Positions 16,094 through 24,449 of a DNA stretch of 64,000 nucleotides are shown piece after piece. Source of the stretch: Cohaesibacter gelatinilyticus (GTDB taxonomy: Bacteria > Pseudomonadota > Alphaproteobacteria > Rhizobiales > Cohaesibacteraceae); assembly GCF_900215605.1 (NCBI RefSeq), contig NZ_OBEL01000005.1, positions 1 to 64,000 on the forward strand. The letters run 5' to 3'. Under the pieces are notes generated by a model. It searched no databases and was not told the DNA's origin. It saw only the letters and a list, made by a program, of their open reading frames with translations. Numbering within the stretch: position 1 is the first letter of the stretch; every line of letters starts with the position of its first letter. The position numbers were made by a program, and so were the translations under genes.

Positions 16094-17140
16094 ATGTCCG
16101 ACATTCTCATGCAGATTTTTGACGGCCATAACGATACCCTGCTGCGCCTGGTGGGAGCCGAGAGAAAAGGTGCCCTCATCTCCTTCTTTGATGGACACGA
16201 CAATCTGCATATTGATGCGAAGAAGGCCAAAGCCGGAGGATTTGCCGGTGGCTTTTTTGCCATGTTTGTTCCGCCAGTCAATGAAACAGGCAGGGAACTG
16301 GCTTTTCACGAAATGTGTGAGCCGGTTGCACAGGATTATGCCCTGAATTACACCATGCATCTGGTCTCAATGGCCTATCGTCTGGAAGCTGAGGCGGACG
16401 GTGCTGTTCGGATCTGTCGTACAACCTCAGATATCAAGACGACTATGAGCGAAGGTTTCATTGCCATGTTGCTTCATATCGAAGGGGCAGAAGCAATCGA
16501 TCAGGATTTCCATGCTCTGGACGTGCTCTATGGGGCTGGATTGCGCTCAATTGGCCCAGTTTGGAGCCGAGACAATATCTTCGCATGCGGGGTGCCGTTC
16601 GATTTCCCCGGATCGCCAGATCAGGGAGCAGGTCTGACCGAAAAGGGCAAGGAGCTTGTTCGTCGCTGCAACAAGATGGGCATCATGATCGATATGTCCC
16701 ATCTCAATGAAGCAGGATTTTGGGATGTCCAAAAACTCTCATCGGCCCCTCTTGTGGCCACCCATTCCAATGTTCATGCACTTAGCAACACACCGCGCAA
16801 TCTGACAGACAAACAATTGGATGCGATTGCCGAGAGCAAAGGCGTTGTTGGCCTGAACTACGCGGTTGGCTTCTTGCGCGAAGATGGTGATCAGCATAAT
16901 CCGGATACGCCGATTGAGCGCATGCTGGTCCATCTGGATTATCTTTTGAACAAACTGGGAGAAGACGGAGTAGCGCTCGGATCAGATTTTGATGGCTGCA
17001 CATTGCCGAAAGATATCGGATCCGCAGCTGGCAATGCCAAGCTTATCGATGCCATGCGCCAGCATGGATATGGTGAAGACTTGATCGAAAAGATTGCTCA
17101 TAAAAACTGGCTCAGCCTGCTGGAGCGGACTGGAATCTAA
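16094..17140 (+). CDS. membrane dipeptidase (peptidase family M19)
   Basis: This 348-residue zinc dipeptidase, cytoplasmic here because no signal is visible, probably cleaves the dipeptides imported by the preceding transporter. The first zinc-binding motif DGHND (HxD) lies at the N-terminus. A metal-bridging Glu occurs in HIEGAEA, and further ligands in THSN and DMSHL. The closing LGSDFDG motif is typical of renal-dipeptidase-like enzymes. The start at 16094 is chosen because AAGGAG lies 7 nt upstream; an ATG at 16070 in frame has none. An 84-nt gap separates it from the ATPase gene, so it may be the last operon gene. Confidence 0.9.
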   Translation: MSDILMQIFDGHNDTLLRLVGAERKGALISFFDGHDNLHIDAKKAKAGGFAGGFFAMFVPPVNETGRELAFHEMCEPVAQDYALNYTMHLVSMAYRLEAEADGAVRICRTTSDIKTTMSEGFIAMLLHIEGAEAIDQDFHALDVLYGAGLRSIGPVWSRDNIFACGVPFDFPGSPDQGAGLTEKGKELVRRCNKMGIMIDMSHLNEAGFWDVQKLSSAPLVATHSNVHALSNTPRNLTDKQLDAIAESKGVVGLNYAVGFLREDGDQHNPDTPIERMLVHLDYLLNKLGEDGVALGSDFDGCTLPKDIGSAAGNAKLIDAMRQHGYGEDLIEKIAHKNWLSLLERTGI

Positions 17141-17208
17141 AGCGTGTTCCGAAAAGCTGCGTAACGTTTCGGATAAGAAATTGCGTTAAAACAAAGACTT
17201 AAAGCAAT
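17141..17208 (+). repeat. rhizobial-type intergenic palindromic repeat, copy 1
   Basis: Immediately after the dipeptidase stop lies AGCGTGTTCCGAAAAG, then an opposed TTTCGGATAAG, then a tail with GCGTTAAAACAAAGACTTAAAGC. This pattern (AGCAT/GTG-x-TCCGAAAAG-x-TTTCGGA-x-GCGTAAAACAAAG) is a common intergenic element in Hyphomicrobiales. A second copy, with more perfect arms, follows the TRAP operon at 21416. Arms TCCGAAA and TTTCGGA are at 17148 and 17167. Confidence 0.6.
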
Positions 17209-17319
17209 GTTTGCAAGGCGATGGTCGCGAATAGTGCTTTAAATTTGATTTTGAACTCGGGCATGGTAAAGCTGGCGAAATGAGATCCATTCTCCGCCAG
17301 TTATGAGGCTTGAATTTAG

Positions 17320-17730
17320 ATGAGTGCAGCAACTGATCCATGTCCTTGTGGAAGTCAAAAGACGTTGGGTGAATGTTGTGGCCCGTTTCTGGACGGTGAA
17401 AGTCTGCCGCTAACCGCCGAGCAGCTCATGCGTTCGCGCTACTGCGCCTACAAGCTCCAAAAGATCGAGTATCTGCGAGAGACCTTATGGCCGAAATATC
17501 AGGCTCGGTTTGATCATTTTGGGGTATCCCGGTGGGCAGCAGAAAATCACTGGACTGGTCTGAAAGTTTTATCAAGCGAAAAAGGTGGCACTACCGATAG
17601 ACAAGGCACCGTGTTATTCGAAGCAAGTTATCTTTCTTGTGGCACACTGCAAGTCCATCGTGAAATGAGCCTGTTTCGAAAGAAATCCGGGCGCTGGTAT
17701 TACGTCGAGGGCTTGGCTCAGGACTTTTGA
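17320..17730 (+). CDS. YchJ-family protein with SEC-C motif
   Basis: This 136-residue cytoplasmic protein begins with a zinc-binding SEC-C-type motif (CPCGSQKTLGECC, residues 8-20). It continues with the UPF0225/YchJ core (LMRSRYCAY; a beta-rich NTF2-like fold; VHREMSLF; W-Y-Y-V-G near the end). The biochemical role of this family is not established. The length is typical. It lies alone, convergent with the MarR gene, with a 10-nt gap between stops. Confidence 0.88.
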   Translation: MSAATDPCPCGSQKTLGECCGPFLDGESLPLTAEQLMRSRYCAYKLQKIEYLRETLWPKYQARFDHFGVSRWAAENHWTGLKVLSSEKGGTTDRQGTVLFEASYLSCGTLQVHREMSLFRKKSGRWYYVEGLAQDF

Positions 17731-17740
17731 AATCAAGCTT

Positions 17741-18250
17741 TCAAAGCTCCAGACTACTGGCATTCTCCCGCACGCGCGCCATCAATGAGATAAGTGTGCG
17801 CACTTCTTCCTCGCTAAGACCTGCCAGCAATTGGCGCTCCACCTCCTTGACGCGTGGGATGAGGTCGTAAAAGACTTTGCGGCCTTCTTCGGTCAAGCGC
17901 AGCACGGAGCGGCGGCGATCATCGCCATCAATATCCTGTTTCAGAAAGCCACGCTTGCGAAGCCGAGCGACAGCGCGACTGACATTGACCTTGTTCATCG
18001 AGGATCGCTCAATGATGTCCAAAGCGGACATGGATTGAGGAGGTGCGAGAACAGCCATGACACGCCATTCGGATACCCCCAAATCATAGAGTGAGCTGTA
18101 GACATCGCCAACAGACCCGCTAACTGACTGATAATAAACGCGAACAAGATAAGGAAAGAAGGATTTCAGGTCGAAATTTTCCGCACTCATCTGTTGTTGA
18201 TGAGCAGACATGCTTGCATCTTCGATTGTCTCGTTTGGTCCGTCAGTCAT
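17741..18250 (-). CDS. MarR-family transcriptional regulator
   Basis: This 169-residue protein has the MarR winged helix-turn-helix between about residues 60 and 135 (SALDIIERSSMNKVNVSRAV; the wing contains DGDDRRR; then LTEEGRK). Helical dimerisation segments lie on both sides. It diverges from the TRAP transporter operon, with 297 bp between them containing two inverted repeats, so it is the likely regulator of that operon. The ribosome binding site is weak and an internal ATG at residue 14 could be the true start. Confidence 0.87.
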   Translation of the reverse strand: MTDGPNETIEDASMSAHQQQMSAENFDLKSFFPYLVRVYYQSVSGSVGDVYSSLYDLGVSEWRVMAVLAPPQSMSALDIIERSSMNKVNVSRAVARLRKRGFLKQDIDGDDRRRSVLRLTEEGRKVFYDLIPRVKEVERQLLAGLSEEEVRTLISLMARVRENASSLEL

Positions 18251-18410
18251 ATCAATCTTGCCTTTCTATCAAGCCTATGCTTGACTTAATTTCCTACCAA
18301 GTTCAAGGGGAAGAACCCTTACTTTTGCCCAAAATTAGAAAATATATTCTCAATAGTTTCATCTAGGAATTCCTTTTTGAAGTGATAAAAATAGGCAAAA
18401 GATAAATAAT

Positions 18411-18430
18411 TTCAAATATATAGATTTGAA
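18411..18430. promoter_or_regulatory. inverted repeat, candidate MarR operator
   Basis: TTCAAAT and ATTTGAA flank a 6-bp centre (ATATAG). A 20-bp dyad of this size suits the MarR family, whose members usually bind 16 to 20-bp palindromes in the divergent promoter region. The regulator is inferred from position. Confidence 0.45.
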
Positions 18431-18450
18431 TAAAAGTTGGATATTGTAAT

Positions 18451-18491
18451 TGCGCTTAAATTTGGTTACACTTGCAACAAATTTAAGCGCA
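18451..18491. promoter_or_regulatory. perfect 14-bp inverted repeat upstream of TRAP binding protein
   Basis: TGCGCTTAAATTTG at 18451 is matched exactly by CAAATTTAAGCGCA at 18478, 13 nt apart. It ends 56 bp before the binding-protein ATG. It could be an operator or, if transcribed, a stable leader hairpin with a 13-nt loop. There is no T-run directly after it, so a simple terminator is unlikely. Confidence 0.6.
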
Positions 18492-18547
18492 GGTTCGTAA
18501 AACTCTTTGGACAAAATCGGACCTTCGAGATTTCATGGGAGGAAAAG

Positions 18548-19576
18548 ATGAAATCGATTTTGAAGAAAAGCGGTATTGCTTTTGTCGCTGCAAGTGGTCT
18601 TCTGGCTCTACAGGCAGGTACTGCCTTGGCTGAAACCAAACTGGTCATGTCTTCCTGGTTGCCTCCAAAGCATCCGATTGTTGCCAAAGTCATGAAGCCT
18701 TGGGCCAAGGAAGTCGGCAAGGTAACCGATGGTCGCGTCAAGATCCGTGTATTGGCCAAGCCACTTGGCCCTCCTCCTGCGCATTTCGATATGGCTGTTG
18801 ATGGGGTGGCAGACATTACTTATGGCCTGCATTCCTTTACCAAGGATGATCGCTTCCTGCGGTCCCGCATTGGCCAGTTCTCGTTTTTGGGTGACAATGC
18901 GACGTCCACGTCCAAAGCATATTGGAATGTCTATGGTGGCGATCTGAAAGCTCAAGATGAGCATAAGGGTGTGAAACTGCTGGGCCTTTTCGTCCATGGT
19001 CCTGGCATGTTCCATAACAATCAGCGTGAGATCACCAAGGTTGAAGATTTCAAAGGTCTGAAGATCCGCACACCAGGTGGTTATATTGCTGATCTGGCTG
19101 GCGATCTGGGCATCACAACCCAGTTCATGGGGCCAGGTCAAGTCTTCGAGAAACTTTCTCGCGGTGTGATTGATGGCGTGACCTTTCCGGTAGAAGCAAT
19201 CAAAGCCTTCAAGCTGACCAAGCATCTGACCAACTCCATGGAAATTCCTGGTGGCATCTACAACACCAGCTGGTTCCTGGTGATGAATGACAAGAAATGG
19301 GATGCCATTTCCGATGCCGACAAGAAAGCCATCATGGCAATTTCTGGTGAGTCCTTTGCCGAACGTGCGGGCAAGGCGTGGGATGCCTCTGATGCCTCCG
19401 GTGCCGAACATGTTGCCAAGAGCGATATCAAAGTCAGCCAGGCTCCAGACGCTGTGGTTTCAGCTATCAAGGAACTTGCTTCCGGTTATGAGGCCAAATG
19501 GTCTGAAGCTCTGAAAGCACAAGGTTTCGATGGCAAAGCCGCTCTTGAAGCCATGCGCAGCCAGGCTGCCAAGTAA
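18548..19576 (+). CDS. TRAP transporter substrate-binding protein, DctP family
   Basis: This 342-residue periplasmic protein has a signal peptide (MKSILKKS, then a hydrophobic run ending in ALA, about residue 28). The DctP fold contains the KIRTPGG motif, whose Arg binds the carboxylate of most TRAP ligands. The start is fixed by GGGAGGAAAAG directly upstream of the ATG at 18548. It heads a three-gene operon with the Q and M membrane subunits. The cargo is probably an organic acid, not further resolvable. It is likely controlled by the divergent MarR protein. Confidence 0.9.
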   Translation: MKSILKKSGIAFVAASGLLALQAGTALAETKLVMSSWLPPKHPIVAKVMKPWAKEVGKVTDGRVKIRVLAKPLGPPPAHFDMAVDGVADITYGLHSFTKDDRFLRSRIGQFSFLGDNATSTSKAYWNVYGGDLKAQDEHKGVKLLGLFVHGPGMFHNNQREITKVEDFKGLKIRTPGGYIADLAGDLGITTQFMGPGQVFEKLSRGVIDGVTFPVEAIKAFKLTKHLTNSMEIPGGIYNTSWFLVMNDKKWDAISDADKKAIMAISGESFAERAGKAWDASDASGAEHVAKSDIKVSQAPDAVVSAIKELASGYEAKWSEALKAQGFDGKAALEAMRSQAAK

Positions 19577-19587
19577 GGCGACCTCTC

Positions 19588-20091
19588 ATGTCAAAAGACC
19601 TCTATGGTTTTCCGGACCGGCCCATCAAGGGCTGGTCCAATCTCTCCAGATGGCTGGGAACCTGCGCCATTCTGCTGTTGACTGGCCTGACGATGTTGAC
19701 GTCGGTCGATGTGGTGGCGCGTTACTGGTTCAATTCTCCAGTCAATGGTGCGTTTGAACTGACCCAGTTGATGTTGGCGGCTTTGATATTTGTTGCACTG
19801 CCACTCACAACTGCAGCACGCCAACATATCGAAGTCGATTTGCTGGCCAATATGCTGGGCGATTGGGCGGATAAGGCAACAGTCCTTTTTGCAGGTCTTG
19901 CCTCAATGCTGGTGCTTCTGGCACTTAGCTGGCGTCTGGCGCACCACACCCTGAAATTGGCAGAAGACGGAGCCGTGACCAATTCTCTGGAATTGCCTCT
20001 GTTTCCGGTCGGTATCATCGCCAGCCTGTCCTGTCTGGTAAGTGCAGCTTTGGTCCTTGCCATTTCTCTCAATGCCATGAAAAAAGGCTGA
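19588..20091 (+). CDS. TRAP transporter small membrane subunit, DctQ family
   Basis: This 167-residue membrane protein has four predicted helices. The DctQ hallmarks are the W-L-G-T stretch before helix 1, DVVARYWFN after it, and the RQHIEVDLL motif before helix 3. It forms the membrane complex with the large subunit that follows 6 bp later. It couples sodium-driven uptake of the ligand delivered by the preceding binding protein. Confidence 0.88.
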   Translation: MSKDLYGFPDRPIKGWSNLSRWLGTCAILLLTGLTMLTSVDVVARYWFNSPVNGAFELTQLMLAALIFVALPLTTAARQHIEVDLLANMLGDWADKATVLFAGLASMLVLLALSWRLAHHTLKLAEDGAVTNSLELPLFPVGIIASLSCLVSAALVLAISLNAMKKG

Positions 20092-20097
20092 TCTTTC

Positions 20098-21417
20098 ATG
20101 TTTGAATCCCTCATTGGCTTTGCGGTTCTGCTGGGCATGATTTTTCTGCGCGTGCCAATTGCCTTCGCCATGATCCTGGTTGGAGTGGTTGGTTTTGCCC
20201 TGATGCGTGACTGGGGAGCAGCCTGGTCCATGTTGGGAAATATCGCCTTTGATACCGGCCTTTCCTACACTTTGTCCGTGATTCCGCTTTTCATCCTGAT
20301 GGGCAACCTGTTGACCATCTCTGGGGTCAGTCACGGTCTCTATGCCGCAGCCAATCATCTGCTTGGTCGTTATCGCGGTGGGCTGGCCATGGCGTCTGTG
20401 GTGGCTTGTGGTGGCTTTTCCGCGGTTTGTGGCTCCTCTCTTGCAACCGCAGCCACCATGTCCAAAGTTGCCATGCCGTCCATGCGCAAATATGGCTATG
20501 CGGACAGCTTGGCAACAGGTTCCATTGCCGCTGGTGGGACGCTCGGCATTCTCATTCCACCGTCTGTAGTCATGATCATCTATGGTCTTTTGACAGAGTC
20601 TGATATCGGCAAACTCTTTATTGCCGGGGTGATACCGGGCTTACTCGGTGTGATCTTTTATGTTGGCGCAATCGTTGTTGCGACACGCCTGAACCCTGAT
20701 CTTGCCCCCAAATCTGAAGGTACGGAGCTTTTTTCTCAGAAAGAACGTGTGGGTGTCATTGCGATCACTGGCTTGTTCGTTCTGATCATGGTTGGCATTT
20801 ATGGTGGCTTCTTCACTCCCACAGAAGCTGCTGCTGTTGGCGCATTTGCTGCATTCCTGATTGCCCTCTATATGGGCGCGGTGAACAAGGAAAGTCTGCG
20901 TGATGCATCCATCGAAAGTGCACGTTCAACTGCCATGATCTTTGCCATCATCATTGGTGCGGAAGTCTTCTCCAACTTCATCAACTTTGCGGGTCTGCCG
21001 GATGCATTGGCCGAATGGGTTGGCGATATGGAAGTCAACGCGTATGTGGTGATGCTCGGCATCGTGCTGATCTATATCGTGTTGGGTTGCGTACTTGAGA
21101 GCCTCTCCATGATTTTGCTTACAGTGCCGGTTTTCTATCCTCTGATCACCGAGCTGGATTTTGGTCTGGAAATTTTGGAAGACCCGGAGCTGGTGCTGAT
21201 CTGGTTTGCTGTGATTGTTGTTGTGGTTACCGAGATCAGTCTTATCTCACCGCCGGTTGGCATGAATGTTTTCGTGCTGCGCAATGTCCTGCCTGACGTG
21301 GAACTGGGTACGATCTTCAAAGGGGTTCTACCTTTTTGGCTGGCAGATATTGCACGCCTGATCCTGTTGATCGCGGTGCCCTATTTCTCGCTTTGGCTTG
21401 TTGTGCAAATGAGCTAG
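20098..21417 (+). CDS. TRAP transporter large membrane subunit, DctM family
   Basis: This 439-residue membrane protein has about 12 helices. Family hallmarks are FLRVPIAFAM near the start, the GxSAVCGSSLATAATM region around residue 105, AGGTLGILIPPS around residue 145, GxFTPTEAAAVGA and the ISPPVGMNVFV motif near residue 385. It is the transport subunit of the TRAP system. An intergenic palindrome follows, then a bidirectional terminator. Confidence 0.92.
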   Translation: MFESLIGFAVLLGMIFLRVPIAFAMILVGVVGFALMRDWGAAWSMLGNIAFDTGLSYTLSVIPLFILMGNLLTISGVSHGLYAAANHLLGRYRGGLAMASVVACGGFSAVCGSSLATAATMSKVAMPSMRKYGYADSLATGSIAAGGTLGILIPPSVVMIIYGLLTESDIGKLFIAGVIPGLLGVIFYVGAIVVATRLNPDLAPKSEGTELFSQKERVGVIAITGLFVLIMVGIYGGFFTPTEAAAVGAFAAFLIALYMGAVNKESLRDASIESARSTAMIFAIIIGAEVFSNFINFAGLPDALAEWVGDMEVNAYVVMLGIVLIYIVLGCVLESLSMILLTVPVFYPLITELDFGLEILEDPELVLIWFAVIVVVVTEISLISPPVGMNVFVLRNVLPDVELGTIFKGVLPFWLADIARLILLIAVPYFSLWLVVQMS

Positions 21418-21471
21418 AGCATATTCCCGAAAAGTGTGCGCGGTTTTCGGGAACATGCTTGGAAACAAGGC
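21416..21471 (+). repeat. rhizobial-type intergenic palindromic repeat, copy 2
   Basis: AGAGCATATTCCCGAAAAG, then GTTTTCGGGAACATGC, then AAACAAGG. The arms TTCCCGAAAA (21424) and TTTTCGGGAA (21444) are perfect over 10 bp. The overall order matches copy 1 at 17141. It begins at the stop codon of the dctM-type gene. Confidence 0.6.
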
Positions 21472-21498
21472 GCAAGCTAGCGTGCCAAAGAGACAAAT

Positions 21499-21529
21499 AA
21501 AAAGGCCGGATCATCGATCCGGCCTTTTT
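21499..21529. terminator. bidirectional rho-independent terminator
   Basis: AAAAAGGCCGGATC pairs perfectly with GATCCGGCCTTTTT around a 3-nt loop. Runs of A on one side and T on the other let it stop transcripts from both the TRAP operon (plus) and the convergent aminotransferase gene (minus). Confidence 0.88.
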
Positions 21530-21552
21530 GTATCTATTATATCGCTATTGTT

Positions 21553-22734
21553 TTACAGCACACTGGCAATGGCAGCCGCCAACTCATCCAGCCCGTCATC
21601 AGGAAGGCCAGCCACATTGATGCGGCTATCGCCGACCATATAGATGGCATGTTGCTCGCGCAGCTGATCGACCTGAGCGGCGGTGAGGCCGAGACGTGAA
21701 AACATACCGCGATGTTCGGCGACAAAGTCAAAGCGCTCGCTATTGGTTTTCTGACGCAAGGCATCCGCCAGGCCGGTGCGCAAGGTCAGCATGCGAAGGC
21801 GCATGGATTCCAGTTCAGTCTGCCATTCACCGCGCAGCTCATCGCTCTCCAGAATGGTGCGAACAACTGCGGCACCATGGTTTGGTGGCATGGAATAGCT
21901 CTTGCGGGCAACGAGCGCCAACTGGCTGATAGCCTTGTCAGCTTCATCGCCATTGCGACCCATCAGGATGGCTGCGCCAACACGGTCGCAATAAACGGCA
22001 AAATTCTTCGAACAGCTAAGGGCCACGACCATTTCCGGCACGACGCCAGCTAGGTGGCGTAGTCCTGCAGCGTCTGCTTCCAGGCCATCACCAAAGCCCT
22101 GATAGGCAATATCGATGAAAGGCAGCAGATTGCGTTCAACCAAAATCTCGCCAACGATCTTCCATTCATCGATGGTTAGATTGGCGCCGGTCGGGTTGTG
22201 GCAGCAGCCATGCAGCAACACGATATCCTGCTCAGGAATGGCCTTCAAAGCCTCTGCCATATCATCGAAGCGAACCTGCCCGGTCTCGGCATTGAAATAA
22301 GGATAGGTCTTGATGGTCAGGCCAGCAGTACCAAAGATCGGCATATGGTTTGGCCAGGTCGGATCCGGCACCCAGATGGTTGCCCCTTCTTTGGCACCAG
22401 CCAGCATTTCGGCAATGATGCGCAAGGCGCCTGAACCACCAGGGGCTTGCTGAGTGCGAATGCGGCTCTTGTCATAATCATTGCCCAGTGCAAGGCGCGT
22501 GATTGCATCATTGAAACCGACATCACCGGCCAGACCGACATAGGTCTTGGAAGCCTGATGGGAGATCTGCCAGTTCTCAGCCTTGCCAATCGATGTCATG
22601 ATAGGCGTCTGACCTTGGCTGTCCTTATAGACACCGACACCAAGATCGATTTTGTTAGCGCGTTCGTCGGCGCGATACAGACCCATAAGGGCCAAGATCT
22701 TATCGCCTTCGGCCTTTTGCATTTGCTCAAACAT
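21553..22734 (-). CDS. aromatic/aspartate aminotransferase (class I, TyrB/AspC type)
   Basis: This 393-residue PLP enzyme transfers amino groups between aromatic or acidic amino acids and 2-oxo acids. Markers include VGVYKDSQGQTP near residue 35, the NPTG motif (CHNPTGAN) and the PLP-binding Lys in SCSKNFAVYCDRVG. The C-terminal Arg (SRINVAGL) binds the substrate carboxylate. AGAGGAA precedes the ATG. It looks monocistronic and shares a bidirectional terminator with the TRAP operon. The exact substrate preference cannot be read. Confidence 0.9.
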   Translation of the reverse strand: MFEQMQKAEGDKILALMGLYRADERANKIDLGVGVYKDSQGQTPIMTSIGKAENWQISHQASKTYVGLAGDVGFNDAITRLALGNDYDKSRIRTQQAPGGSGALRIIAEMLAGAKEGATIWVPDPTWPNHMPIFGTAGLTIKTYPYFNAETGQVRFDDMAEALKAIPEQDIVLLHGCCHNPTGANLTIDEWKIVGEILVERNLLPFIDIAYQGFGDGLEADAAGLRHLAGVVPEMVVALSCSKNFAVYCDRVGAAILMGRNGDEADKAISQLALVARKSYSMPPNHGAAVVRTILESDELRGEWQTELESMRLRMLTLRTGLADALRQKTNSERFDFVAEHRGMFSRLGLTAAQVDQLREQHAIYMVGDSRINVAGLPDDGLDELAAAIASVL

Positions 22735-22855
22735 GCCTAGTTCCTCTTCCCGGCAAGATGCCTCAATAGATCGGGCACCATCTGTTTTCCTATTATGATC
22801 ACTTGCCCGGCAAAGTCATCACAAAGAGCAAAGAAGGGCATGCCTTTCCAAGAAA

Positions 22856-22886
22856 AAAGGGCTCCTCGGCAATTGAGGAGCCCTTT
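22856..22886 (-). terminator. rho-independent terminator of the class III aminotransferase gene
   Basis: AAAGGGCTCCTC pairs with GAGGAGCCCTTT around a 7-nt loop, 24 bp after the stop codon. On the minus strand the stem runs into a T-run. Confidence 0.85.
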
Positions 22887-22909
22887 CAAAATCTCATCTT
22901 GAATATGAG

Positions 22910-24241
22910 TTAGTCGACGGTTGGCAGAATTTCCGCCAATGTTTCAAAGATGCGATCGATCTCCGCCTTCTCAATGATGAAAGGAGGGGAAAGTGCGAGA
23001 ATGTCACCCGTCACGCGCACCATGATGCCCTTCTCCCAAGCCTTGACCATCACATCCATACCACGAGCTCCCGGCGCCCCGTCACGTGAAGCCAATTCAA
23101 TCGCGCCGACAAGGCCGAGATTGCGCAAATCAATCACATGCTTGGTTCCATTCAGGCTATGTACGGCTTCTTCCCAATAAGGAGCAAGATCCGCCACACG
23201 CTCAAACAGGTTTTCCTGCTTGTAGGTTTCCAGCGTTGCGAGGCCAGCCGCCGCCGCGATTGGATGACCGGAATAGGTATAGCCGTGGAACAGCTCAATC
23301 GGAGCATCGGCATTTTCCATGGCGGACTCGTAGATCTTGTTGGCAACGATCACAGCACCGGCAGGGATGATGCCATTGGTCAAACCCTTGGCCGTCGTGA
23401 TGATATCAGGTGTAACACCAAAATATTCCGCAGCAGTTGCTGCGCCGAGACGACCAAAGCCGGTAATGACTTCATCAAAGATGAGCAGAATGCCATATTG
23501 ATCGCATAGCTCACGAAGACGCTTCAGATAGCCTTTTGGTGGCATCAGAACGCCTGTGGAGCCAGCCATAGGCTCGACAATCACAGCAGCGATGGTTGAT
23601 GGATCGTGCAAAGTTGCGATGTCAATCAGAGCATCTGCCTTTTCGGCACCATGCTCCGGGCAGCCTTTGGTAAAGGCATTGCGTTCCAGATCGTGGGTAT
23701 GGGGCAGATGATCAACGCCAGTGAGCATGGAACCGAAATGCATGCGGTTCTTGACGATGCCGCCAACGGAAATGCCACCAAAGCCGGTACCATGATAGCC
23801 GCGCTCACGCCCGATCAGACGGGTCCGTGCAGCATCGCCACGCATGCGATGATAATGAAGTGCAATCTTCAAAGCAGAGTCCACGGATTCAGAGCCGGAA
23901 TTTGTAAAGAAGACATGGTCCATTCCATCCGGAAACATGTCAGCCACCCGATTGGCCAACTCGAATGCTTTTGGATGGCCGAACTGGAAGCTCGGCGCGT
24001 AATCCAGCTGAGCGACTTGTTCTTGGACCGCTTGTGTGATCAGAGGGCGATTATGCCCCGCATTGACACACCATAGGCCTGCGGTGCCGTCCAGAATATC
24101 CCGACCGTCGGAGCTTTTGTAATACATGCCATCCGCAGAGACGATCATTCGAGGGTCCTGCTTGAATTGGCGATTGGCGGTGAAGGGCATCCAGTAATTT
24201 TGCAGATCATTGGGCATGCCAGAACTTACGTGTCTATTCAT
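22910..24241 (-). CDS. class III omega-amino acid:pyruvate aminotransferase
   Basis: This 443-residue PLP enzyme moves an omega-amino group (for example from beta-alanine, putrescine-derived amino acids or taurine-like amines) to pyruvate. Markers are NYWMPFTANRQFK at the N-terminus (typical of beta-alanine:pyruvate transaminases), TNSGSESVDSA, GYHGTG, DEVITGFGR and the PLP Lys in TTAKGLTNG. I chose the ATG at 24241 because the GAGAGGAG site then lies 6 nt away; the ATG at 24247 would abut it. It diverges from an XRE-cupin regulator, with a 28-bp dyad between them, so an amine-responsive switch is likely. Confidence 0.9.
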   Translation of the reverse strand: MNRHVSSGMPNDLQNYWMPFTANRQFKQDPRMIVSADGMYYKSSDGRDILDGTAGLWCVNAGHNRPLITQAVQEQVAQLDYAPSFQFGHPKAFELANRVADMFPDGMDHVFFTNSGSESVDSALKIALHYHRMRGDAARTRLIGRERGYHGTGFGGISVGGIVKNRMHFGSMLTGVDHLPHTHDLERNAFTKGCPEHGAEKADALIDIATLHDPSTIAAVIVEPMAGSTGVLMPPKGYLKRLRELCDQYGILLIFDEVITGFGRLGAATAAEYFGVTPDIITTAKGLTNGIIPAGAVIVANKIYESAMENADAPIELFHGYTYSGHPIAAAAGLATLETYKQENLFERVADLAPYWEEAVHSLNGTKHVIDLRNLGLVGAIELASRDGAPGARGMDVMVKAWEKGIMVRVTGDILALSPPFIIEKAEIDRIFETLAEILPTVD

Positions 24242-24378
24242 GACCATCTCCTCTCACAGGCCCTGATCAGGGCGTTGTTTTTATCTTCTTTCAGTGTCGA
24301 GAATTCAGACATTTTGAACAAGTCCTTATTTTTAATCTGGTAAGTCATTGAAATATATGGAAAGAGATGTAAAATGTT

Positions 24379-24406
24379 AGGAATATTGAACAGAATGAAC
24401 ATTCCT
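24379..24406. promoter_or_regulatory. imperfect dyad between aminotransferase and XRE-cupin genes
   Basis: AGGAATATT and AACATTCCT (one mismatch) flank a 10-bp centre; the inner part holds two TGAACA-like words. It lies 44 bp before the regulator start and is a candidate operator for autoregulation and control of the divergent aminotransferase. Confidence 0.45.
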
Positions 24407-24449
24407 TGGTTGAAATTCCCAACTGCGTTAGCAATGCGAGCTTGAAAAT

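Larger units (their letters stand above)
18251..18547. other. AT-rich divergent regulatory region, marR-type gene to TRAP operon
   Basis: This is a 297-bp AT-rich gap holding both promoters. It contains two dyads listed separately (18411-18430 and 18451-18491). No open frame is credible; an in-frame extension of the TRAP binding-protein gene back to 18437 would run through both the second dyad and the ribosome binding site and is not accepted. Confidence 0.5.
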
